A stretch of DNA of 64,000 nt from Rhodanobacter sp. (lineage in GTDB: Bacteria; Pseudomonadota; Gammaproteobacteria; Xanthomonadales; Rhodanobacteraceae), in the NCBI GenBank assembly GCA_004298045.1, contig SCRM01000005.1:62001-126000 (forward strand), in the 5' to 3' direction. Each line of letters opens with the position of its first letter. Position 1 is the stretch's first letter. Below the pieces are notes generated by a model. The model did no database searches, was not told the DNA's origin, and worked only from the letters and a program-made list of their open reading frames with translations. The translations under genes and the position numbers were made by a program. Of this stretch, positions 33,580-41,633 are shown in pieces.

Positions 33580-35375
33580 CGGGTCGTGACGGCGTGGAGC
33601 TGACCCGCAAATCGCGATGCCTGATAGCGTGGCTGCTGCTGATTGCTGGCGCCGCGTGGCAGGGGGGCGCAGCGGTCGAATCGCCATCGCCATCGACCGA
33701 TGCCAGCGCGATGCTGGAGCGTGTCCGCGCCTTGCAAACGACGGATCACGCCGAGTCGCTGCGGGTGCTGGCCCAGTTGAACGCGGAAGAGGCGCGGTTG
33801 ACGCCGGCCGAGCGCTGGTCTCTGCGTTATGCGAATGGCTGGGAGGCCATGTACCAGAGTCGCTATGCCACCTCCGAAGCGCTGTTCAAGGACGTGATTG
33901 CGCATTCCGGTGACACGCTGCTGGTTGATCGCGCCTCGGCGTTGTTGATGTCCCAGTTCGGACTCACCCGACGCTACGTCGAAGCCTTCCAGTTGGCCAA
34001 CGAACTCACCACCCGTTTGCCGCGGATCGTCGATGCCGACGTGCGTTCCGTGGTGTTGATGAACCTGTCGCAGACATCGGGGCTGGCGGGCCAAACCAGC
34101 ATTAGCCTCGGTTACGCGCACATGGCGCTGGAGGAGGTGCCGCGCGGTGGCAGCGCGTGTCACCCCGCGGCGTTTCTCGTCGAGGCACTCTACAACGGTA
34201 AACAGCTCAAGCCGGACAGTCCCGAGTTGCGGCAGGCATTCGATGCCTGCCCGGCGGCGGAGCAGCCGGTGTACTACGTCAATCTGCAGCTCACGCTGGC
34301 CGATCTTCTGTTGCACGGGGGGCAGCCGCGCGAGGCGCTCGCGATCATGGATCGCATCGAGCCCATGCTGCACGCTACCGGCTATGCGCCGTACCGGCTC
34401 ACGGTGCAGGCGAATCGGGCGCTGGCCCTGGCCGCGCTCGACCAGGATGCGGCGGCACACAAGCTTGCGTTGGACCTCATTGCGGCACACCCGGAAGAGA
34501 TGTTCGGCACCTGGCTCAAGGATGTGTACCAGCTGCTTTATCGCATCGAAAAAAAGCAGGGTGATGCCGCGGGCGCGCTGGGCTATTACGAGAAGTTTGC
34601 CGCGCTCGACAAGGCTTATCTGGACGACGTGAACGCGCGCGCGGTGGCGTACGAAACCGTGCAGCAGCAGGTGCTATCGCAAAGGTTGGAAACTGCGCAG
34701 CTTGCCCAGCAAAACACCACGTTGCGCATGCAGCGCGCGCTGGATGCGAAAAAGGCCGAGACCGACCGCCTGTACGTATTGCTGCTGCTTGCCGTGCTGG
34801 CGTTCGGCACGGTGGCGATGGTTCGCCTGAAGCGCTCGCAATTGCAGTTCAAGCGGTTGTCGCGGCTGGATGGCCTGACCAACCTGCTCAACCGTCAGCA
34901 TTTCGTGGCCGAGGCCGAGCAGGCCCTGCGCGAACTTGAACGTCAGCAGGTGATGGGGTGCCTGGTGTTCATCGACCTCGACTACTTCAAGCGCATCAAC
35001 GACACCTATGGCCACGCGGCCGGCGACGAAGTGCTGCGCTATGCGGTGGAAGCCGGGCGCACGCAACTGCGGGCGGAGGACTTGTTCGGTCGCCTTGGCG
35101 GCGAGGAATTCGGCATCCTGCTGGTGGGTTGCACGCGCGAACAGGGCAGCACCATCGCCGACCGCATCCGCGGCGCGATCGAAGTGACCGGCGTCGATTT
35201 CGACGGCGTCACCATCCCGGTGTCGGCCAGTGCCGGCCTCGCGTTTACCGACACCAGCGGCTACGACCTGCAGCAGCTGTTTCGCGCCGCGGACCATGCG
35301 CTGTACAAGGCCAAGCGCGGCGGCCGCAACCGGGTGTTCGTCGAGGCGGTGGATCCGGGCTTGTCGGGCCTCTGA
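33576..35375 (+). CDS. TPR-containing membrane diguanylate cyclase (GGDEF)
   Basis: 599 residues. A signal sequence (IAWLLLIAGAAWQGGAAV) precedes a long alpha-helical, TPR-like periplasmic region (about 40-370), a membrane helix (about 399-417, LYVLLLLAVLAFGTVAMV) and a C-terminal GGDEF domain with active-site GGEEF at 508-512 and substrate residues in FIDLDYFKRINDTYGH. It should make c-di-GMP. No RxxD inhibitory site was evident. The GTG at 33576 overlaps the precursor stop (GTGA), implying translational coupling; a second GTG lies 6 codons later. The operon context suggests the cyclase is linked to the modified peptide. Confidence 0.88.
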   Translation: MTGRDGVELTRKSRCLIAWLLLIAGAAWQGGAAVESPSPSTDASAMLERVRALQTTDHAESLRVLAQLNAEEARLTPAERWSLRYANGWEAMYQSRYATSEALFKDVIAHSGDTLLVDRASALLMSQFGLTRRYVEAFQLANELTTRLPRIVDADVRSVVLMNLSQTSGLAGQTSISLGYAHMALEEVPRGGSACHPAAFLVEALYNGKQLKPDSPELRQAFDACPAAEQPVYYVNLQLTLADLLLHGGQPREALAIMDRIEPMLHATGYAPYRLTVQANRALALAALDQDAAAHKLALDLIAAHPEEMFGTWLKDVYQLLYRIEKKQGDAAGALGYYEKFAALDKAYLDDVNARAVAYETVQQQVLSQRLETAQLAQQNTTLRMQRALDAKKAETDRLYVLLLLAVLAFGTVAMVRLKRSQLQFKRLSRLDGLTNLLNRQHFVAEAEQALRELERQQVMGCLVFIDLDYFKRINDTYGHAAGDEVLRYAVEAGRTQLRAEDLFGRLGGEEFGILLVGCTREQGSTIADRIRGAIEVTGVDFDGVTIPVSASAGLAFTDTSGYDLQQLFRAADHALYKAKRGGRNRVFVEAVDPGLSGL

Positions 35376-35408
35376 TGGGTCCCGCACGGCTTGGCCGGCG
35401 AAAGCGTC

Positions 35409-35520
35409 GTGGGGCTGAACCGACCCACGGGTACGCTGCGCCCTGGCTGGCTTCAGTCCGATCACCGAGTTTGTCGCGGGTGGGTCGGGCTCCAGCCTGA
35501 CGGCCACCCAGTCCCGGTAA
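35409..35520. repeat. REP-like inverted pair (TGGGTCGG units)
   Basis: CCGACCCACGGG at 35420-35431 and CGGGTGGGTCGGG at 35477-35489 are inverted relative to each other. Each has partial local dyad symmetry with its neighbours (CGTGGGGCTGAA and CTCCAGCCTGACGGCCACCC). It fills most of the 171-bp gap before the RND efflux operon; no gene or clear promoter is seen in that gap. Confidence 0.5.
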
Positions 35521-35546
35521 GCAAGCCGTAAGCCGCTGCAGGCACA

Positions 35547-36971
35547 GTGCAGACGATGGTTTCATTTGTCTGCTTGCCCATTGTGCGTGTGCCGCCGGCT
35601 GCGGCGGTTTGCCATGCGTGTCGCGCGGTGCTGGTTGCCGGGCTGATGGCGTTGTTGGCCGCATGCGCCAATTACCGCCCGCTGCCGCTCGGCGATGGCC
35701 ACTACGCGACGCGCGCCGCGCAACTGCAGGCGCCGGCGAGTGCGATGCCGGTGCCGGAGCTGGCGGCGCGTCGCTTCGACCCGGCCGATGGCCTGGACGT
35801 CACCGAAGTCGCGATGCTGGCGGTGGTGAACAGCCCGGCGCTCAAGCTGCAACGCGACGCGCTGGGCATTGCCCAGGCGCAGGCGTTTGCCGCTGGTCTG
35901 CTGCCCGACCCGCAACTCGGCTTCGGCGCAGACTTTCCGCAGAACTCGGGCGGCGGCCTCATCAAGGCCTACAACCTCGGCCTCAGCGAGGACGTCAGCG
36001 CGTTGCTGCTGCGTTCCTCGCGCAAGCGCGTGGCGAACGCGCAGACCGAGCAGGTGAACCTGGATTTGTTGTGGGCCGAGTGGCAGACCATCGCGCAGGC
36101 ACGGCTGCTGTTCGACCAGGTGCAGAGCCTGCGCGCGCAGCAGATCGAACTCGACGCCGAGCAGCGCGCGCTGGCGCCGGTGGACCAGTCGGTGCAGGCG
36201 GCGCTTGCCGCCGGCAACCTCAACTACGACAGCGCCAGCGCAGGACTCAACGCCATGGCCGACGTGCGCAAGCGCGTGGCCGACAATGCCGTGGCCGTGC
36301 ACCAGGCCGAAAGCGACCTGCGCCAGTTGCTGGGCCTTGCGCCCACGGCGCCGCTGGATCTGGTGGGCGCGCCGTACGAGGTCGATCCCGATGCCGCGCA
36401 ACTTGCGGCCGCGCTGGCCGACCTGCCACGGCGGCGTCCGGACCTGCTGGCGCTGCAGGCGGGCTACCGGGCGCAGGAAGCACAGCTGCGCGGCGCGATC
36501 CTCGCCCAGTTCCCCGCGATCACGCTGGGCGTCACCCACGCGCGCGACACCAGCAATATCACCACCAACGGCTTCAGCGTCGGCATCACCCTGCCGCTGT
36601 TCAACCGCAACCGCGGCAACATCGCGATCGAGACGGCCACCCGTCAGCAGCTGAAGGACGACTACGCCGCGCGCCTGCTGGCCACCCGCAGCGACATGCA
36701 GCGCCTCGCCGCCGATCTGCGGACGCTGGGCGCCCAGCAGACGGCGCAGGTCGCGCATGCAAAGCAGCTCGATGCGGCGCGTGCGGCCGCGGAGCAGGCT
36801 TGGCGGAATGGCCTGCTGGACTGGCCGACCTATCTCGTGATCCGCGCCAACGCGCTGACCGCCGATTCCGACCTGATCGCGCTGAGGCAGGCGCGCTCCA
36901 CTGCCGCGATCGCGCTGGAAGCTTTGCTCGGTCGCACCGACTTCGTCCACCCACGGATGTCCAAACGATGA
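35547..36971 (+). CDS. Outer-membrane efflux lipoprotein (CusC/TolC family)
   Basis: A TolC-family outer-membrane channel with a lipobox (LLAAC in the first 40 residues). Two OEP domain repeats are visible as the alpha-helical barrel segments (for example QRDALGIAQAQAFAAGLLPDP and VANAQTEQVNLDLLWAEW). It makes the exit duct of the tripartite pump with the next two genes. Start choice is weak: the first ATG at 35547 gives 25 unusual residues before the hydrophobic segment, and GTG codons at 35584 or 35628 would give a more standard lipoprotein signal. It overlaps the adaptor gene by 4 bp. Confidence 0.9.
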   Translation: MQTMVSFVCLPIVRVPPAAAVCHACRAVLVAGLMALLAACANYRPLPLGDGHYATRAAQLQAPASAMPVPELAARRFDPADGLDVTEVAMLAVVNSPALKLQRDALGIAQAQAFAAGLLPDPQLGFGADFPQNSGGGLIKAYNLGLSEDVSALLLRSSRKRVANAQTEQVNLDLLWAEWQTIAQARLLFDQVQSLRAQQIELDAEQRALAPVDQSVQAALAAGNLNYDSASAGLNAMADVRKRVADNAVAVHQAESDLRQLLGLAPTAPLDLVGAPYEVDPDAAQLAAALADLPRRRPDLLALQAGYRAQEAQLRGAILAQFPAITLGVTHARDTSNITTNGFSVGITLPLFNRNRGNIAIETATRQQLKDDYAARLLATRSDMQRLAADLRTLGAQQTAQVAHAKQLDAARAAAEQAWRNGLLDWPTYLVIRANALTADSDLIALRQARSTAAIALEALLGRTDFVHPRMSKR

Positions 36972-38059
36972 AACCAGGCTTGTTCGCGCGCGGGGCCGCG
37001 CTGGCCATGGCGACCCTGCTGCTGGCCGCCTGCGGCAGCGGCGGCGAGGACGACGGCAGCACCGCCGACGCCAATGGCGTGGCGCTGGTCACCACGGCGA
37101 TGCCGGTGCAGCGCAGCTTCCATGACGACGTGGCGGCCTGGGGCAGCGCGGCGGCCGATCCGCACCACGCGCGGGCAATCAGCCTCGCGCACGGCGGACA
37201 GGTGATCGCGCTGCAGGTCAGCGCGGGGCAGACCGTGAAGCGTGGCCAGCCACTGCTTCGCGTCGCACCCGATCCGGCGGCGCGCAGCGCGTACCAGCAG
37301 GCGCAGAGCGCCGCCACGCTCGCCACCGGCGAGCTGCAGCGGGTCGAGCAAATGGCGGCGCAACATTTGGCCACGCAATCGCAGCTCGCCACCGCGCGCA
37401 AGGCGCTGGCCGATGCGCAGGCGACGCTGGCGGCGCAGCAGGCGCTCGGCGGTGGCACGACTGAAGAGAGCGTCACCGCGCCGGACGACGGCGTGGTCAC
37501 CGTGGTGTCGGTGCAGCTCGGCGACCGCTTTGCCGCGAACGCGCCACTGCTCGCCTTCATGCCTGCGCATGCACTGATCGCCGCGCTCGGCGTGCAACCC
37601 GATGCCGGCGCGCAGCTGCGCACCGGCATGCCGGTGTCTGTGCACGGCGTGTACGGCGACGCCAAGGTCTACGCCGGCAAGCTGGTCATGGCGGGGCGTG
37701 CGATCGATCCGCAAACCCGCCTGCTGCCGGTACAGGCCGATCTGCCGGCCGCGGCCGGTGCGGCACTGGTCGCCGGCAGTCCGCTGGAGGCAAGCATCCA
37801 GAGTGACGCCTACACTGCGTGGGCGGTGCCGCGCGCCGCCGTATTGCACGACGGGCAAGGTGATTACCTGTACCAGGTCAACCATGGCAAGGCGCATCGC
37901 GTGAACGTCGAGTTGCGCCATCCCGCCGGCGACACCGTGGGGGTGGAAGGCAAGCTCGACGCGCAGCTTCCGGTGATCGTGCAGGGCGCCTATGAGGTGG
38001 ATGAGGGCGCGGCCGTGCGCCAAGGGAAGACCGGTGCCGCCAGCGAGCCCAAGCCGTGA
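36968..38059 (+). CDS. RND efflux periplasmic adaptor (membrane fusion protein)
   Basis: A 363-residue HlyD/MFP lipoprotein (lipobox LLAAC). Lipoyl-like segment HGGQVIALQVSAGQTVKRGQP, a helical hairpin (QQAQSAATLATGELQRVEQM...), the second lipoyl half (APDDGVVTVVSVQLGDRF) and a beta-barrel domain are in order. It links the RND pump to the outer-membrane channel. Overlaps both neighbours (ATGA at 36968, GTGA at 38056). The short hairpin suggests it belongs to the CusB/CzcB-like or small MFP subfamily; substrate not predictable. Confidence 0.92.
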   Translation: MKPGLFARGAALAMATLLLAACGSGGEDDGSTADANGVALVTTAMPVQRSFHDDVAAWGSAAADPHHARAISLAHGGQVIALQVSAGQTVKRGQPLLRVAPDPAARSAYQQAQSAATLATGELQRVEQMAAQHLATQSQLATARKALADAQATLAAQQALGGGTTEESVTAPDDGVVTVVSVQLGDRFAANAPLLAFMPAHALIAALGVQPDAGAQLRTGMPVSVHGVYGDAKVYAGKLVMAGRAIDPQTRLLPVQADLPAAAGAALVAGSPLEASIQSDAYTAWAVPRAAVLHDGQGDYLYQVNHGKAHRVNVELRHPAGDTVGVEGKLDAQLPVIVQGAYEVDEGAAVRQGKTGAASEPKP

Positions 38060-41000
38060 GTGCAATACCGCTGACGATCACCCAGTGGATGCACGGCCAC
38101 CGGCGTTCACTGCTGTTTCTCGCCCTCATCCTTGCCATCGGCGGCATCGTCAGCGCGTTCAGCCTGCCGGTGTCGCTGTTCCCCAACGTCTCCTTTCCGC
38201 GCGTGCGGGTGTCGCTGGACGCCGGGGACCAGCCCGCCGACCAGATGGTGGTGAGCGTCACCCGGCCGGTGGAGGAGGCGATTCGCCGTGTGCGCGGCGT
38301 GCGCGAGGTGCGCTCCACCACCAGCCGCGGCAGCGCCGAGATCAACGTCGGCTTCGACTGGGGCGCAGACATGGGGCGCGCGCTGCTCGACGTGAATGCC
38401 GAGATCGGCGAGGTGCTGCCGCGCCTGCCGCCCGGCGTCGACGTGGGAGCGATCCGGCTCGATCCCACGGTGTTTCCGATCCTCGCCTACAGCCTGAGCT
38501 CCGACCGGCTCACGCCTGCGCAGCTGCATGACATTGCCGAGTTCCAGCTACGCCCACTGTTGTCCGGTGTCACCGGCGTGGCCCAGGTGGACGTGCAGGG
38601 CGGCGACGTGGCCGAGTTCCACGTGGACGTGGACGCGGCGAAGCTGCGCGCGCAGGGCCTCACGCTCGCCGACATCAGCCGTGCGGTGACCAGTGCCGCC
38701 ACCATCCAGGCCATGGGCCGCCTGCAGGACCACTACAAGCTCTACCTGCTGCTGGCGAACAACCAGCCGGCCACCGCGGCGGCGCTGGGCGACATCGTGC
38801 TGCGCGCTGGCGCGCATGGCGTGCTGCATCTCAGGGACGTGGCCACGGTGGGCATGAGCCACGTACCGCAATGGGTGCGCACCACTGCCGACGGCCATGA
38901 CGCGGTGCTGGTGCAGGTGTACCAGCAGCCCAGCGGCAACAGCGTGCAGATCGCGCGCGACGTGAAGCAGCGCCTCGCCAGTTACAAAAAGCAGGCACCA
39001 AAGGGCCTGCACATCGCCAACTGGTACGACCAGACCCAGCTGGTGCTGGGCGCCGCGGGCAGCGTGCGCGACGCGATCCTGATCGGCATCGTGCTGGCGG
39101 GACTGGTGCTGTTCGCGTTCCTGCGCAACGCGCGGGTGATCCTGGTGTCGATGATCGTGGTGCCGGCCACGCTGGCGATCACGGTGCTGCTGCTCACCGC
39201 CTTGCACATGAGTTTCAACATGATGACGCTCGGCGGCATGGCGGCCGCAGTCGGACTCCTGATCGACGACGTGATCGTGATGCTTGAGCACATCATGCGG
39301 CGCCTGCGCGATGGTTCCGGCCCGGTGCGCGAGCGCATTGCCGGCGCGGCCTGGGAATTCACCCGCCCGCTGACCGGCTCCAGCGCGGCCACAGTGGTGA
39401 TCTTCCTGCCCCTGGCGTTCCTGACCGGCGTCACCGGCGCCTTCTTCAAGGCGCTGTCGCTCACCATGGCCAGCGCGCTGGTGATCTCCTACCTGTTGAC
39501 CTGGGTGGTGGTGCCGCTGCTCGCCGAGCGGCTGCTTGACGAGCGCCAGGCTGAAGAGCGTCCACCCGGGCGCTTTTCGCAAGGGTTGCTGGCCGCCTAC
39601 GAGAGCACGCTGGGGCGCGTGCTCGAACGCCCGGCGCTGGTGCTCATCGGCGTGCTGCCGTTGCTGCTGGTAGGCGTGCTGGCCTATCGCCAGGTGGGCA
39701 GCGGCTTCATGCCGAAGATGGACGAGGGCGGCTTCACGCTGGACTACCGCTCGCTGCCGGGCACGTCGCTGAACGAGACCGATCGCCTGCTGCAGCAGCT
39801 CGAACGGGTCATCCGCGCCAATCCTTACGTGGACACCTATTCGCGGCGCACCGGACTGCAGCTGGGCGGCGGCCTCACCGAGGCGAACACCGGCGACATC
39901 TTCGTGCGCCTGAAGAACGGCTCGCGGCCGCCCACCAGCACGGTGATGGAGCAGATCCGCCAGCAGATCGTGGCCACGGTGCCGGGGCTGGACGTGGATG
40001 TCTCGCAGCTGATGGAGGACCTGATCGGCGACCTCACCGAGGTGCCACAGCCGATCGAGATCAAGCTGTACAGCGACAACGAGGCGCAACTGACGGCGAC
40101 TGCGAAGAAGGTGGCTGCGGCGATTGCCAAGGTCAACGGCGTGGCCGAGGTGCGCGACGGCATCAACCCCGCCGGCGATGCGCTGGACGTGCGCGTCGAC
40201 CCGGTGAAGGCCGGCCTCTACGGGCTCGACCCGGTAGCGGTCGCGCAGCAGGTTTCCGACGCGGTGGCCGGCAGCGTGGCGGCGCAGCTGCCGCAGGGGC
40301 CGAAGATGATCGGTGTGCGCGTGTGGCTGCCGCCGCACGCGCGGGCGCAGTTGGAGCAGCTGCAGGCGCTGCCGATCCGCGCCGCCGACGGCCGCGTGGT
40401 GCCGCTGTCCGAACTGGCCACGATCCAGGCGGTGCAGGGCCAGCCGCAGATCAGCCGCGTTAACCTCAAGCGCATGGTGGCGGTGACCGCGCGCATCGTT
40501 GGCCGCGACCTCGGCTCCACCGTGGCCGACGTGAAGCAGGTGCTGGCCCAGCCCGGCCTGTTGCCGCCGGGCATGTACCACGAGCTGGGTGGCCTGTACG
40601 CGCAACAGCAGATCGCCTTCCACGACCTTTCCATCGTGATGCTGGCGGCGATCGCGCTGGTGTTCACCCTGCTGCTGTTTCTCTACGAGAGCTTCCGTGT
40701 GGCGCTGGCGATCATGGCGGCACCGCTGCTCGCGATGGCGGCCGTGTTCATCGGCCTGTGGGTGACCGGCATCGAGCTCAACATCTCGGCGATGATGGGC
40801 ATGACGATGATCGTGGGCATCGTCACCGAACTGGCGATCTTCTATTTCACCGAAGCGCAGGATGCGGTGGCGCGCATGCCGCTGGATGAGGCGCTGCGCT
40901 ACGCCGGTCATCACCGCATGCGACCGATCCTGATGTCCACCATCGCGGCGATCCTCACCCTGCTGCCACTGGCGCTGGCGATCGGCCAGGGTTCGCAGAT

Positions 41001-41118
41001 GCAGCAGCCGCTGGCGGTGGCGATCATTGCCGGCATGCTGGCCGCGGTGCCGCTGGTGCTGCTGGTGATGCCGGCGCTGTACGCATGGATGCAGCGCGCA
41101 TACCCGGCGCGGCCTTGA
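38056..41118 (+). CDS. RND family efflux pump inner-membrane permease
   Basis: A 1020-residue RND permease with 12 membrane helices and two large periplasmic loops. The start QWMHGHRRSLLFLALILAIGG is the first helix; the proton-relay segment in helix 4 is GLLIDDVIVMLEH (about 401-413), with paired aspartates; MPKMDEGGFTLDYRSLPG lies in the second porter region, as in CzcA/HME-like pumps. Start is GTG at 38056, overlapping the adaptor stop. A heavy-metal or small-molecule substrate is possible; no metal-binding loops or regulator accompany it. Confidence 0.93.
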   Translation: MSAIPLTITQWMHGHRRSLLFLALILAIGGIVSAFSLPVSLFPNVSFPRVRVSLDAGDQPADQMVVSVTRPVEEAIRRVRGVREVRSTTSRGSAEINVGFDWGADMGRALLDVNAEIGEVLPRLPPGVDVGAIRLDPTVFPILAYSLSSDRLTPAQLHDIAEFQLRPLLSGVTGVAQVDVQGGDVAEFHVDVDAAKLRAQGLTLADISRAVTSAATIQAMGRLQDHYKLYLLLANNQPATAAALGDIVLRAGAHGVLHLRDVATVGMSHVPQWVRTTADGHDAVLVQVYQQPSGNSVQIARDVKQRLASYKKQAPKGLHIANWYDQTQLVLGAAGSVRDAILIGIVLAGLVLFAFLRNARVILVSMIVVPATLAITVLLLTALHMSFNMMTLGGMAAAVGLLIDDVIVMLEHIMRRLRDGSGPVRERIAGAAWEFTRPLTGSSAATVVIFLPLAFLTGVTGAFFKALSLTMASALVISYLLTWVVVPLLAERLLDERQAEERPPGRFSQGLLAAYESTLGRVLERPALVLIGVLPLLLVGVLAYRQVGSGFMPKMDEGGFTLDYRSLPGTSLNETDRLLQQLERVIRANPYVDTYSRRTGLQLGGGLTEANTGDIFVRLKNGSRPPTSTVMEQIRQQIVATVPGLDVDVSQLMEDLIGDLTEVPQPIEIKLYSDNEAQLTATAKKVAAAIAKVNGVAEVRDGINPAGDALDVRVDPVKAGLYGLDPVAVAQQVSDAVAGSVAAQLPQGPKMIGVRVWLPPHARAQLEQLQALPIRAADGRVVPLSELATIQAVQGQPQISRVNLKRMVAVTARIVGRDLGSTVADVKQVLAQPGLLPPGMYHELGGLYAQQQIAFHDLSIVMLAAIALVFTLLLFLYESFRVALAIMAAPLLAMAAVFIGLWVTGIELNISAMMGMTMIVGIVTELAIFYFTEAQDAVARMPLDEALRYAGHHRMRPILMSTIAAILTLLPLALAIGQGSQMQQPLAVAIIAGMLAAVPLVLLVMPALYAWMQRAYPARP

Positions 41119-41124
41119 GCTGGC

Positions 41125-41544
41125 TCAGTCGACGCCGACCAGTTCCACCGTGAACACCAGCGCGGCGCCGGGCGGAATGTCGGCGCCGGCGCCGCGTTCG
41201 CCGTAGGCGAGCCGTGCCGGGATCACCAGCGTGCGTTTGCCGCCGACGTGCATGCCGGCGATGCCCTGATCCCAGCCGTCGATCACTTGGCCCGCGCCAA
41301 GCACGAAGCGGATCGGTTCGCCGCCATCGGCCGAACTGTCGAACTTGGCGCCGCGATGGTTGGCGGCCGTGGCGGCGTACAGCCAGCCGGTGTATTTCAC
41401 CGCCACGGTGTCGCCGCTGCGCGCGAGGGCGCCGTGGCCAACGACGGTGTCGGTCTTCTGCAGGTTTGACACGTCGTCCGCCGACCACGCCGGCGGCGCA
41501 AGCAAGGCAAGGGCGAGGGCGGCGGCAAACAGCAGGTGGCGCAT
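41125..41544 (-). CDS. FKBP-type peptidyl-prolyl cis-trans isomerase, exported
   Basis: 139 residues with a signal peptide ([15 protein letters not shown], cleavage after WSA). The FKBP domain has [45 protein letters not shown] and AYGERG...[13 protein letters not shown], so the active-site core is complete. A periplasmic protein-folding role is expected. It converges with the RND operon (stops 7 bp apart, no terminator seen). Confidence 0.93.
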   Translation of the reverse strand: MRHLLFAAALALALLAPPAWSADDVSNLQKTDTVVGHGALARSGDTVAVKYTGWLYAATAANHRGAKFDSSADGGEPIRFVLGAGQVIDGWDQGIAGMHVGGKRTLVIPARLAYGERGAGADIPPGAALVFTVELVGVD

Positions 41545-41633
41545 GGCGGGGGTCCGAGGCGGAAAGCGCGCAGTCTAAGGGCTCGCACGGCAGGAAACAT
41601 CCGGGACGCCTGCTGCGGGGTTTCCTTCGCAGG

